Shown here: positions 1 through 7,065 of the stretch, piece by piece
How the letters are laid out: every line of letters begins with the position of its first letter
Numbering within the stretch: the stretch's first letter is position 1
Assembly (NCBI GenBank): GCA_024225395.1
Contig: JAAEMR010000053.1
Coordinates: 1-50,132 of the forward strand
Source of the DNA: Gammaproteobacteria bacterium
GTDB lineage: Bacteria > Pseudomonadota > Gammaproteobacteria > GCA-001735895
DNA length: 50,132 nucleotides
Reading direction: 5' to 3'
Notes under the pieces: model-generated
The model's database searches: none
Told to the model about the DNA's origin: nothing
What the model saw: only the letters and a program-made list of their open reading frames with translations
Made by a program: the position numbers and the translations under genes

Positions 1-1
1 G

Positions 2-277
2 GAATCTGAGAATAATCAAGACCCTGTGTTAGCCATGCGATTTAGCAAGCGTAAGCATAATATAATCTGGGGTGATGATGTATTAACTCAGGAGGCACTT
101 AGCTGTCTGTTTGAATATCTGGAGTCAGGTTCTCCTTATCACATACGTTATAGATTAAATCCGGGTGAGGGTGTAATTTGTAATAATGTTTTACACACGC
201 GTTCTGCATTTACAGATAGCGCCGACAATAAACGTGTTTACTATAGAGCGCGTTATTACAACAGAATTAAAATTTAG
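2..277 (+). CDS. TauD/TfdA-family 2-oxoglutarate dioxygenase, C-terminal fragment (5' end outside window)
   Basis: The reading frame is open from the left edge of the window, so this is the end of a gene that starts upstream; the internal GTG at 26 is probably not its start. The visible 91 residues carry the C-terminal signature of Fe(II)/2-oxoglutarate dioxygenases of the TauD/TfdA type: a distal iron-ligand histidine in NNVLHTRSAF, then an arginine-rich strand YYRARYY that in this family binds the 2-oxoglutarate carboxylate. The proximal HxD motif would lie outside the window. Such enzymes often oxidise sulfonates or similar small acids, but the substrate cannot be read here. It runs in the same direction as the next three genes, 12 bp upstream of the first, which suggests one operon. 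Confidence 0.65.
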   Translation, partial: ESENNQDPVLAMRFSKRKHNIIWGDDVLTQEALSCLFEYLESGSPYHIRYRLNPGEGVICNNVLHTRSAFTDSADNKRVYYRARYYNRIKI

Positions 278-289
278 AGAGATTTATAT

Positions 290-478
290 ATGCTGTGGTT
301 AAGTGAAGTACTGCTACAAAACCCCGAAGTGGAATCCTTTGAAGATCTGAAAGAAGTAATTACTGCTCGAGCGGCAAGTGGTGAACGCTTTTTTCGCATG
401 GATATCAAACCTCCTTTTGTAGATACTCCTGCCGACTGGGAAGATCGACTTGAGGCTGTTTTTACGGCTGTACGATAA
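290..478 (+). CDS. Small acidic protein of the dioxygenase/DsrC-like cluster
   Basis: A 62-residue protein starting at ATG 290, 12 bp after the dioxygenase stop and 15 bp before the Cas6-like gene. It has no signal peptide, membrane segment or cysteine. It is acidic overall, with an N-terminal helix-like stretch (MLWLSEVLLQNPEVESFEDL) and a compact motif MDIKPPFVDTPADWEDRL near the C-terminus. I recall short proteins of this type being labelled 'sulfur relay protein DsrC' in sulfur-oxidiser genomes, but no DsrC catalytic motif is visible, so I do not assign that function. Tight spacing and codon use like its neighbours support it as a real gene. Its role is unknown; it may be a structural partner within this cluster. 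Confidence 0.6.
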   Translation: MLWLSEVLLQNPEVESFEDLKEVITARAASGERFFRMDIKPPFVDTPADWEDRLEAVFTAVR

Positions 479-493
479 TTAGAGAGTATTGAC

Positions 494-1189
494 GTGTATT
501 GGCAAGAAGACGATAACAAGGGTGAAAAGTTTCAGGTTCCTGAAGATATTGTTGATTTGTTATTCAAAATAGAATGCAAGTCATTACCTTTGGACCATGG
601 GTTTGTACTCTCTGAACAAATACTTCAGCAGATCCCGTGGATGAAAGATGAGCCTCAGGCTGCGATTCATCAAATACATGTAGCCGAGTCTGCAAATGGC
701 TGGATGCGACCAGAAAATTCTGCAACAGAAGTATTGAATGTATCTCGCAGAACAAAAATGATTCTTCGTCTGCCTTCAACCCGGCTTGAAGATATTAAAA
801 GTTTAACTGGAAAAACCCTGGATATTGATGGGCACCCATTAAAAGTAGGTGGCTTTACAACAAGAAAGTTAAGCAGGCTGACGACGATATTTGCACGCTA
901 TATGGATACACAGGGAATTGAGGATGACCACCAGTTCCTGCAAAATATGCATCAGCAATTACTGGATAAAAATATTAAAGTAAAAAAGATGCTAAGTGGA
1001 AAACTGTTAACTCATAGAACAGACCAGGGTGAGTTAATGACTCGAAAGCTGATGGTAAGTGATCTGGATGTTACTGAATCTGTCCTGTTACAGGAGCAGG
1101 GATTAGGTGATAAACAGTTACTGGGAATGGGAGTGTTTATGCCTCACAAAGGTATAGATGCAGTAAATAAGGAACAGGAGAAAAGCTAA
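494..1189 (+). CDS. Cas6/Cmx6-like RAMP-fold protein outside any CRISPR locus
   Basis: A 231-residue protein with a GTG start at 494, 15 bp after the preceding gene. The sequence follows the layout I know for the Cas6 variant of type I-MYXAN systems (Cmx6, TIGR02807): LPLDHGFVL near residue 33, AIHQIH near 55, SRRTKMILRLP near 83, LTGKTLDIDGHPLKVG near 102, a central helix with FLQNMHQQLL, then SVLLQEQGLGDKQLLGMGVF ending in MPHKGI. The last block resembles the glycine-rich loop of Cas6 and other RAMP proteins. Cas6 normally cleaves CRISPR repeat RNA, but no array and no cas1, cas2 or effector gene is present. It sits between a dioxygenase and a DsrC-like gene, so a role in RNA processing or sulfur metabolism is open. 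Family assignment is from memory of the consensus. Confidence 0.65.
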   Translation: MYWQEDDNKGEKFQVPEDIVDLLFKIECKSLPLDHGFVLSEQILQQIPWMKDEPQAAIHQIHVAESANGWMRPENSATEVLNVSRRTKMILRLPSTRLEDIKSLTGKTLDIDGHPLKVGGFTTRKLSRLTTIFARYMDTQGIEDDHQFLQNMHQQLLDKNIKVKKMLSGKLLTHRTDQGELMTRKLMVSDLDVTESVLLQEQGLGDKQLLGMGVFMPHKGIDAVNKEQEKS

Positions 1190-1200
1190 GAGTGAAGGGG

Positions 1201-1235
1201 TTATAGCTGCGATGTAGCTTTAGCCTGCTCCTACA
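1201..1235. repeat. REP-like palindromic element
   Basis: Read on the minus strand this short intergenic stretch begins TGTAGGAGCAGGC and continues into a GCTACATCGCAGCTA block. Its layout recalls dispersed REP sequences of gammaproteobacteria (TGTAGGAGC followed by an inverted repeat). A related copy lies near 8135. It separates the Cas6-like gene from the DsrC-like gene and may stabilise or trim the transcript. Confidence 0.45.
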
Positions 1236-1297
1236 ATTCTATATATAAGACGCCCTGATTATATAACCAATGGGATAAGTGACATTTTGGGTTAGTT

Positions 1298-1678
1298 ATG
1301 GGAGAGTATGCCACGAAATTTTTCAATCAAACATTAAACAATATCGAGGCAGAACTTATGGCACTTGAGTCAGTAGAAAGAACGGATAATGGTTACCTGG
1401 TTAACGCAAATGACTGGAATGAAGAGATCGCTGCAGAAATTTTCGCTGAAGAAGAAATCACTCCTACCGAGGAACATTGGGATGTTGTTAAATATGTGCG
1501 TGAGGAAACCTTAAATGGTGATGAGCCGAACGAGCGTAACATCATGAAGGCAATGGGAAAGATCTGGGGTCGCAAAGTTAAATCTAAGGAAATGTATGAA
1601 ATGTTTCCTGGTATGCCTTCCAAGCAGGGGCTTAAAATTGGTGGTTGCGCACAGTCTACCCGTAAAGGCGGATACTAA
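1298..1678 (+). CDS. DsrC/TusE-family sulfur-carrier paralogue with atypical C-terminus
   Basis: A 126-residue protein with the DsrC/TusE/DsvC core: NGYLVNANDWNEEIA, EEEITPTEEHWDVVKYVRE, NIMKAMGKIWG and MYEMFPG. Canonical DsrC proteins carry sulfur on a C-terminal cysteine inside LPKPTGC, with a second cysteine ten residues earlier. Here the tail reads QGLKIGGCAQSTRKGGY: both usual cysteine positions are changed (the upstream one is Leu; the end is RKGGY) and a single cysteine appears between them. This fits the paralogues proposed to be regulatory rather than sulfur-transferring. ATG 1298 gives an N-terminal extension of about 20 residues; ATG 1358 has a better Shine-Dalgarno (GAGG) and would give a 106-residue protein of normal family length. 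It lies downstream of the Cas6-like gene. Confidence 0.8.
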   Translation: MGEYATKFFNQTLNNIEAELMALESVERTDNGYLVNANDWNEEIAAEIFAEEEITPTEEHWDVVKYVREETLNGDEPNERNIMKAMGKIWGRKVKSKEMYEMFPGMPSKQGLKIGGCAQSTRKGGY

Positions 1679-1824
1679 CCTTTAAATCGAGTGTATTGCT
1701 GAGGTAGTGTTATTAATCTACCTCTCTACCACCATAGTGATAGTGACGAATAAGGTGTAATCCCTTATATTCGCGTCCACTTAAAATTTTTGATTTATTG
1801 TGCACAGCGTGCAGAGGAAAACAA

Positions 1825-2028
1825 ATGAGCGATAAAGCAGCTAAGATCCAAGAGTTGATTGCCATGCAAAAGAAATTTATTGCATATGAGCAAGAGAACG
1901 GTGTTAACTTTAAAGATTACTTCACACCAGAAGCAGGTCATGTATTAGACGGATATCGTCAGACTTATATGGAAAAAGCCATGGAGCTGGTAGATGTTGC
2001 TCATGCAGAGAAAGGATCTCAGCCTTAA
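1825..2028 (+). CDS. Small uncharacterised helical protein
   Basis: A 67-residue protein starting at ATG 1825, preceded by GAGGAAAACAA, a good ribosome binding site; a TTG at 1798 in the same frame has none and is rejected as start. The product is highly charged and mostly helical in appearance (IQELIAMQKKFIAYEQENG, then YRQTYMEKAMELVDVAHAEK), without cysteines, signal peptide or membrane segment. I do not recognise a family. It follows the DsrC-like gene by about 145 bp and is closed by a strong hairpin terminator, so it may be the last gene of the transcription unit or a separate small transcript. A role linked to the DsrC-like protein is inference from position only. Confidence 0.6.
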   Translation: MSDKAAKIQELIAMQKKFIAYEQENGVNFKDYFTPEAGHVLDGYRQTYMEKAMELVDVAHAEKGSQP

Positions 2029-2054
2029 TATCTGGCTAATCTTTTAGATTTATT

Positions 2055-2085
2055 AAAAAGCCGCTTTTATAGTGGCTTTTTTTTT
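2055..2085 (+). terminator. Rho-independent terminator
   Basis: AAAAGCCGC and GTGGCTTTT pair around a TTTTATA loop (one G-U pair) and are followed by an uninterrupted T-run. It sits 26 bp after the 67-residue gene, and ends the sulfur-relay cluster transcript. Confidence 0.85.
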
Positions 2086-2182
2086 GTCAGAAATGTCTGA
2101 TTTTAGCCAGGTTTTATTTACCGTTAAAAGATTGACAGACGATAAGATGAATAAATTGATGCTACTTTTTTTAGGATAAAAC

Positions 2183-2503
2183 ATGCTACTTAATATCAAT
2201 ATCGAAGACCGGAACTATCCGGTTAATGTGCCAGATGAAATGCTTTCTGAAGCTGCTGAATTTTTTAATACAGTTGATAGTGATATGGATAAAGGATGGC
2301 AAATGAGTAGAAGCTGGGTGGATAATCCGGATGTTGAGCAGCGTTGCCAGATTGTTGCAGATAAAATTCTTGGGGCTTTTGAACTGGGGAATAAAAAACT
2401 AATATTTTTGCTTTCAGCTTATATTTTAGCAAAGCAACCGGGTGTTAAGACGGTATATGTAAGCACCAATGGTGAAATGCAGGAAACTGTTTTCGAATCT
2501 TAA
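2183..2503 (+). CDS. Uncharacterised 106-aa protein
   Basis: A 106-residue protein starting at ATG 2183, preceded by TTTTTTAGGATAAAAC, a usable ribosome binding site. It begins with a short strand pattern (MLLNINIEDRNYPVNVPDEML), continues with an acidic central part (NTVDSDMDKGWQMSRSW) and a helical C-terminal half (VADKILGAFELGN, LIFLLSAYILAKQPGVKTVY). It has one cysteine and no clear signal peptide or transmembrane helix, although the IFLLSAYILA stretch is hydrophobic. It lies behind the terminator of the DsrC-like cluster, with its own leader of about 100 bp. I do not recognise the family and cannot assign a function. Confidence 0.6.
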   Translation: MLLNINIEDRNYPVNVPDEMLSEAAEFFNTVDSDMDKGWQMSRSWVDNPDVEQRCQIVADKILGAFELGNKKLIFLLSAYILAKQPGVKTVYVSTNGEMQETVFES

Positions 2504-2529
2504 TTTACAAATCCGGCATCACAACTTTG

Positions 2530-2726
2530 ACCACGAACCAGGGTAGGATGCCCGTAGCTGGAACAATGCAGGAGCTATTGTCGGGGCACGAAGAGCACGA
2601 AGTTATAAAGTATAATTAATCAGGTCCAAATAATAACCGTCCAATCCAGGTTTTTTACCAAATATCCAAATTATCTAAACAACTCCCTATTGTTTTACCT
2701 GCATGTTCTTCGTGCCTTCGTGTTGC
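2530..2726. repeat. Dispersed intergenic repeat, copy A
   Basis: This 197-bp element fills most of the 355-bp gap before maeB. Its first 73 bp (2530-2602) match copy C at 18224-18296 at about 58 of 73 positions without gaps. From 2586 to 2602 it has two cacgaag units, and these pair with inverted units at 2708-2726 (CTTCGTGCCTTCGTGTTGC). The stretch between the arms is AT-rich and has no reading frame. Four further members with similar or related arms lie at 11546, 18224, 34230 and 37011. Confidence 0.75.
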
Positions 2727-2858
2727 AAATGGTTTTTCAAAAGAATCGATTTCATGATTTTTTCTAAATCCTGATTATTAGCAAGGTGTTTTAAGTTATT
2801 AGATTGAATACTCCTCTTCACTATACTGCTGTTATTCTTCAATAATCTGGCTAACAGT

Positions 2859-5126
2859 ATGTCTGACGATTTCCGCGAAAAAGCACTTGAATACCATAAA
2901 AAACCGACACCTGGAAAACTCTGTATTCAGGCTACCGTTCCATTAACCACACAAGCTGACCTGGCTCTAGCATATTCGCCAGGTGTTGCTTATGCCTGTG
3001 AAGAAATAGAGCAGGAACCTCTGAAAGCCAGTGACTATACTGCGCGTGGAAATCTGGTGGGTGTTATTACCAATGGAACAGCTGTTTTAGGTCTGGGAGC
3101 TATTGGACCACTGGCCTCAAAGCCGGTTATGGAAGGCAAGGCGGTATTATTCAAAAAATTCGCTAATATAGATGTCTTCGATATCGAAATTAAAGAATCG
3201 GATCCATTAGTCCTGGCGCAGACAATAGAACGTCTTGAGCCCACGTTTGGCGGCATAAATCTGGAGGACATCAAGGCACCTGAGTGTTTCATCGTGGAAG
3301 AATACCTGCGAGATAAAATGTCTATACCGGTATTTCATGATGATCAGCATGGCACGGCAATAGTTGTGTCTGCAGCCATGACCAGTGCGTTGAATATTGT
3401 TGGTAAATCGATTGACGAGGTTAAGTTAGTGGCTTCAGGTGCCGGTGCTGCTGCGCTGGCCTGTCTTAATCTACTCGTTTCTATGGGCCTGTCAAAAGAG
3501 AATATTATCGTTACCGATATTGATGGTGTGGTTTATAAGGGCAGAAAGGAGAGTATGGACCCATACAAGGATCGTTATGCGGTGGATACTCCTCATCGTA
3601 CTTTATCCGAAGCTATCGACGGTGCAGATATTTTCCTGGGTCTGTCTGCAGCCAATGTTTTAAAACCTGAGATGTTAAATAAAATGTCAAACCGGCCGAT
3701 CATTTTTGCACTGGCCAATCCTAACCCCGAAATTGCTCCTGATGAGGCGTTCAAGGTACGAGATGACCTCATTATCGCAACGGGTAGATCTGATTATCCA
3801 AACCAGGTCAATAATGTCCTGTGTTTTCCGTTTCTGTTTAGAGGTGCTCTGGATGTTGGGGCTACAGAAATTAATGAAGCGATGAAAATTGCTGCGGTTC
3901 ATGCGATTTCCCGTCTGGCACAGGCTGGCAGTACCTCTGATATTGTGAGTTCGGCTTATGCTGGAGAATCATTAAGATTTGGTCCCGAGTACTTGATTCC
4001 GAAACCTTTTGATCCAAGGCTGATTACCGAAATAGCCAGTGCTGTTGCAGAAGCAGCAATGGAATCTGGCGCAGCCACCCGGCCTATACAGGATATGGAG
4101 GAATATCGAGACCAATTAACCAGTTTCGTTTATCGCTCCGGTTTGATGATGAAACCTGTATTTGACCTTGCCAGAAATAGTAAAAAGAAAGTGGTGTTTG
4201 CAGAAGGTGAAAATTTACGGGTTCTACAGGCTGTGGAGAGTATCGTTCAGGAAAAAATTGCCTATCCCATTTTGCTGGGACGACCCGATATTATTAAATC
4301 TCAAATTAGAGATTATGGTTTGAGTATGCGTGAAGGCATCGATTTTGAAATTATTTACGATGTAGATGAAGAAAAGTTTGCTGACTGTTATCACTCGATA
4401 ATGAAAAGGCGAGGGGTTACTCAATATGAAGCACAGGACCTGATACGTTCAAACAGAACTTTGCAGGCCGCTCTGATGGTTAAAACAGGCGAAGCAGATA
4501 CATTGATCTGCGGTTCTGTCGGTCGTTTTCATCATCACCTGAAACACGTTATGGACGTGGCAGAACAACCGGATGGAGAGCAGAAATTCTCTACCTTGAA
4601 TGTTCATATTATTGACTCTGGTACATTATTTATCTGTGATACCCAGGTTGCCAACAATCCGGATGCAGATCAGATAGCCAGCATGACACTGGCTGCTGCC
4701 AGGGAAGTTAAACGCTTCGGAATCATTCCAAAAGTCGCCCTGTTATCACATTCCAATTTTGGTAACCGGGATTCAGCGAGCTCAATAAAAATGCGAAAAG
4801 CGCTGGATTTGATACGTCAACTGGATCCTGAACTGGAAGTTGATGGTGAAATGCAGGCTGATTCAGCCCTGTCACAAAATAAACGGGATGATAAATTTTC
4901 TGGATCTTCTTTAATCGGGCAGGCTAATTTACTGATTATGCCAAATCTTGATGCGGCTAATATTACTTCAAATCTGTTAAGAGTATTACGCTGCGGAGTC
5001 TCGATCGGTCCCATTTTAACGGGTTGTAATCTACCCGGGCATATTGTTAATTCTTCTGTAACGGTAAGAGGATTGATCAATATGACTGTTATGGCCGTGG
5101 TGCAGAGTATTCAGATTAAACAGTAA
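2859..5126 (+). CDS. maeB: NADP-dependent malic enzyme with phosphotransacetylase-like domain
   Basis: A 755-residue two-domain protein that decarboxylates malate to pyruvate, giving NADPH. Residues about 1-430 form the malic enzyme: the substrate region [43 protein letters not shown] with the metal-binding acidic residues, and the nucleotide-binding loop [12 protein letters not shown]. Residues about 430-755 resemble phosphate acetyltransferase ([33 protein letters not shown]). In MaeB enzymes this tail is regulatory rather than catalytic, responding to acetyl-CoA. Length matches the family (about 750-760). No Shine-Dalgarno is obvious before ATG 2859. It stands alone, downstream of repeat copy A. 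In an autotrophic or mixotrophic sulfur oxidiser it would link C4 acids to pyruvate and biosynthetic reducing power. Confidence 0.95.
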   Translation: MSDDFREKALEYHKKPTPGKLCIQATVPLTTQADLALAYSPGVAYACEEIEQEPLKASDYTARGNLVGVITNGTAVLGLGAIGPLASKPVMEGKAVLFKKFANIDVFDIEIKESDPLVLAQTIERLEPTFGGINLEDIKAPECFIVEEYLRDKMSIPVFHDDQHGTAIVVSAAMTSALNIVGKSIDEVKLVASGAGAAALACLNLLVSMGLSKENIIVTDIDGVVYKGRKESMDPYKDRYAVDTPHRTLSEAIDGADIFLGLSAANVLKPEMLNKMSNRPIIFALANPNPEIAPDEAFKVRDDLIIATGRSDYPNQVNNVLCFPFLFRGALDVGATEINEAMKIAAVHAISRLAQAGSTSDIVSSAYAGESLRFGPEYLIPKPFDPRLITEIASAVAEAAMESGAATRPIQDMEEYRDQLTSFVYRSGLMMKPVFDLARNSKKKVVFAEGENLRVLQAVESIVQEKIAYPILLGRPDIIKSQIRDYGLSMREGIDFEIIYDVDEEKFADCYHSIMKRRGVTQYEAQDLIRSNRTLQAALMVKTGEADTLICGSVGRFHHHLKHVMDVAEQPDGEQKFSTLNVHIIDSGTLFICDTQVANNPDADQIASMTLAAAREVKRFGIIPKVALLSHSNFGNRDSASSIKMRKALDLIRQLDPELEVDGEMQADSALSQNKRDDKFSGSSLIGQANLLIMPNLDAANITSNLLRVLRCGVSIGPILTGCNLPGHIVNSSVTVRGLINMTVMAVVQSIQIKQ

Positions 5127-5199
5127 AATTTTATACTCTTCAGCCTGACAGAACCCGTCATATAACCTGGTTTAGTTAGAAAACCTGTTGATAATATGA

Positions 5200-5227
5200 G
5201 TGTCTGTCTGTTGAACTCGACAGGCAC
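5200..5227 (+). terminator. Possible weak terminator hairpin downstream of maeB
   Basis: GTGTCTGTC and GACAGGCAC can pair over nine positions with one G-U pair around a TGTTGAACTC loop. No T-run follows, so it may act as an RNA 3' end stabiliser rather than a terminator. Confidence 0.4.
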
Positions 5228-5272
5228 TTAATTCACTGGTGCTGTTCATTTCTTTTTGCATGCGCCTTAATA

Positions 5273-5301
5273 TTGACTATATTAGCAAAATCTAATATAC
5301 T
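5273..5301 (+). promoter_or_regulatory. Sigma-70-type promoter with embedded inverted repeat
   Basis: TTGACT at 5273-5278 and TATACT at 5296-5301 are spaced by 17 bp, close to consensus. A perfect 8-bp inverted repeat, TATATTAG at 5278-5285 and CTAATATA at 5292-5299, fills the spacer and overlaps both boxes. It looks like an operator for a dimeric repressor. The promoter lies 30 bp upstream of the gene at 5331, whose start has no clear Shine-Dalgarno. Confidence 0.65.
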
Positions 5302-5330
5302 GTCGCGTTTTTTACTGCCCGTAACTAGAC

Positions 5331-6719
5331 ATGACATCTTCATCAGTGGAAACAAGACAGGCAAAACGAATTGCGAGTATTATCAGTGTAGTTATATTCG
5401 TTTTAGCCGGTATTAACGGTATCTTTACTTATTCAGGTGCCCACCTGTTCATTAAGGAAATGCTGTTTGCCCTGTTATTTGCTGTTGCAGTGCAATTCTC
5501 CATAGCTATCAGTCTGATTGCTCTACCTTTTGTGCGTGGTATCGGTAAATTAGTGTTGCTGGTTGTCTACCTGGCTGCTTTAACCCTGTCGACTCTATCG
5601 GCCTATACCTTTATTTATAATGCGGGTTTGCCGGGCACATTGGGCGACAGCAATTCAGTCAATACCCAGCTTAAGGCACGTGTAGCAGATCAACTGAGTG
5701 AAGTGATTCTGGTCGAACAGGCCTTTATTGATGACAAAACAGAGCAATTGGCTTTTCTAAATCGCCAGGCAGAAGAGGAAGCATTAAGAGGATATAGATC
5801 TGGATTAGGTGCAGGTAAAGGTCCAAAGTATTATGCAAAAATGGAAGCGTTACAGGCTGACGAAGTTCGTTTTCAGGCACAAAAAAATAAATATAGCGAA
5901 GCAAAAAAGATCTATTCTGAAATGGATGCCGAGCTGGCTATTAAATCAGAAGGCCAACGCGACAGGTTAATATTACTCTTATCACGCCTGAAATCGGTGG
6001 TGATTACCGAAGAAGCAAAGCTCATCGTGACCGATATTTCTCAGAGTAAACTGGCGGTTATATTAAGCCCGGTTGAAACGGCGATGAGTGTCATTTTGGA
6101 TAGAGATTCCTACTCAGTTCAATTAATCGTGAGCATTATCTGGGCAGCCGTTTTTGATTTGCTGGCATTGTTCATGGGTATTATCCGTTACTATATCCTG
6201 CGCCCTAAATATTCAATTCTAACGGGAATATACGATTCTATTGCTTCTTTTGTGACCTTTATCATTCGCCTGGGTTATATCAAAAAAGATGCCCGGCAAA
6301 AATATAATCTGCAAATACAGAACCAGAGTCATGGCACGCCTCTAAACTCATCTGAGATGCAATCTTTTGCAACCTATGTCATGGCCGGCAGTTTATTTTC
6401 TGCGGAAGAAGATCAGGATGCTATCGAACCGCTACAAAAATTGATCAGCAATATCGAACCGTTAAAACTTGCAGATGATCCACGAGGAGTCGGTATTCCA
6501 TTTGACGTTGTTGATGGTCAGAAAGATTTAAAAACATTAATGGCTATGTTGATCCAGAACGAGGTTTTTCTTTCTAATGTAGAACACGGTGTTTATGTCA
6601 TGAATACGGGTAGTGAAATGGCTCAGAAGCTTTTGGTATTTATTCAAATGGGATTGAAAGACCCGGGTAAGCAAAAAGATATTTCACGTTTCATGATGCC
6701 GGCAGAAGCCACTCTGTAA
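5331..6719 (+). CDS. Uncharacterised integral membrane protein with coiled-coil loop
   Basis: A 462-residue protein. Three hydrophobic segments near residues 14-35, 44-66 and 71-93 are followed by a long charged stretch (about 105-215) rich in Glu, Gln, Lys and Ala that should form a periplasmic or cytoplasmic coiled coil. A fourth membrane segment lies near 262-288 (LIVSIIWAAVFDLLALFMGI), and the last 165 residues look soluble. The topology resembles membrane-anchored signalling or scaffold proteins, but no known catalytic motif is visible and I do not recognise the family. The gene stands alone behind a near-consensus promoter with an embedded palindrome, so it is probably regulated. The ATG at 5331 directly follows CTAGAC, with weak ribosome binding. 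Confidence 0.75.
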   Translation: MTSSSVETRQAKRIASIISVVIFVLAGINGIFTYSGAHLFIKEMLFALLFAVAVQFSIAISLIALPFVRGIGKLVLLVVYLAALTLSTLSAYTFIYNAGLPGTLGDSNSVNTQLKARVADQLSEVILVEQAFIDDKTEQLAFLNRQAEEEALRGYRSGLGAGKGPKYYAKMEALQADEVRFQAQKNKYSEAKKIYSEMDAELAIKSEGQRDRLILLLSRLKSVVITEEAKLIVTDISQSKLAVILSPVETAMSVILDRDSYSVQLIVSIIWAAVFDLLALFMGIIRYYILRPKYSILTGIYDSIASFVTFIIRLGYIKKDARQKYNLQIQNQSHGTPLNSSEMQSFATYVMAGSLFSAEEDQDAIEPLQKLISNIEPLKLADDPRGVGIPFDVVDGQKDLKTLMAMLIQNEVFLSNVEHGVYVMNTGSEMAQKLLVFIQMGLKDPGKQKDISRFMMPAEATL

Positions 6720-6772
6720 TTACTACCTTTTTCCTGTTTCAATGAAACCGTTAACAGGGTTATACTGTATTC

Positions 6773-6940
6773 ATGCATTTTCTGATACTACTGCTTTTCG
6801 CACTGACATTTTTTCTTTTCTATACATTCAAATTGCTCAGGCGACCTGAGTCACGCCGTTACCTCATTATTTTATTAATCATCGATACCTGGTTATCAAT
6901 CGTATTATTTTATCTGTTGTATAGCGCTGCATTTGATTAA
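6773..6940 (+). CDS. Small 55-aa membrane protein
   Basis: An intact frame from ATG 6773 to TAA 6940. The product has two hydrophobic helices (MHFLILLLFALTFFLFYTF and YLIILLIIDTWLSIVLFYLL) separated by a basic turn KLLRRPESRRY, as expected for a helical hairpin with positive residues inside. It starts 54 bp after the previous gene and has only a weak ribosome binding site. Hydrophobic small frames can arise by chance in AT-rich DNA, but the positive turn and the clean two-helix layout argue that it is real. Function unknown. Confidence 0.5.
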   Translation: MHFLILLLFALTFFLFYTFKLLRRPESRRYLIILLIIDTWLSIVLFYLLYSAAFD

Positions 6941-6988
6941 ATATTTTCAACTATCCTTAGATCAAAGAAAAATACAAATAGCTATTTA

Positions 6989-7000
6989 CAACAGCTGTTG
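6989..7000. promoter_or_regulatory. Perfect 12-bp palindrome upstream of the iron ABC operon
   Basis: CAACAGCTGTTG is a perfect palindrome about 65 bp before the binding-protein start. It is not a Fur box (no GATAATGATAATC-like repeats are seen here). It may be an operator, but the regulator is unknown. Confidence 0.35.
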
Positions 7001-7010
7001 AATAGGACTA

Positions 7011-7056
7011 TTCTCCTCCTGATAAAAATTTTATATATCAAGATCAAAGAGGAGAA
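7011..7056 (+). promoter_or_regulatory. Leader with anti-Shine-Dalgarno that can mask the ribosome binding site
   Basis: TTCTCCTC at 7011-7018 is the exact complement of the ribosome binding site GAGGAGAA at 7049-7056, with a 30-nt AT-rich loop between them. Folding would hide the Shine-Dalgarno of the gene starting at 7066, giving possible translational control. No known riboswitch core is recognisable. Confidence 0.45.
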
Positions 7057-7065
7057 AACAATAAA

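Noticed and set aside
1-2503. A CRISPR array expected beside the Cas6-like gene
   Set aside because: No set of direct repeats with regular spacing occurs in this region or elsewhere in the window, and no other cas gene was recognised.
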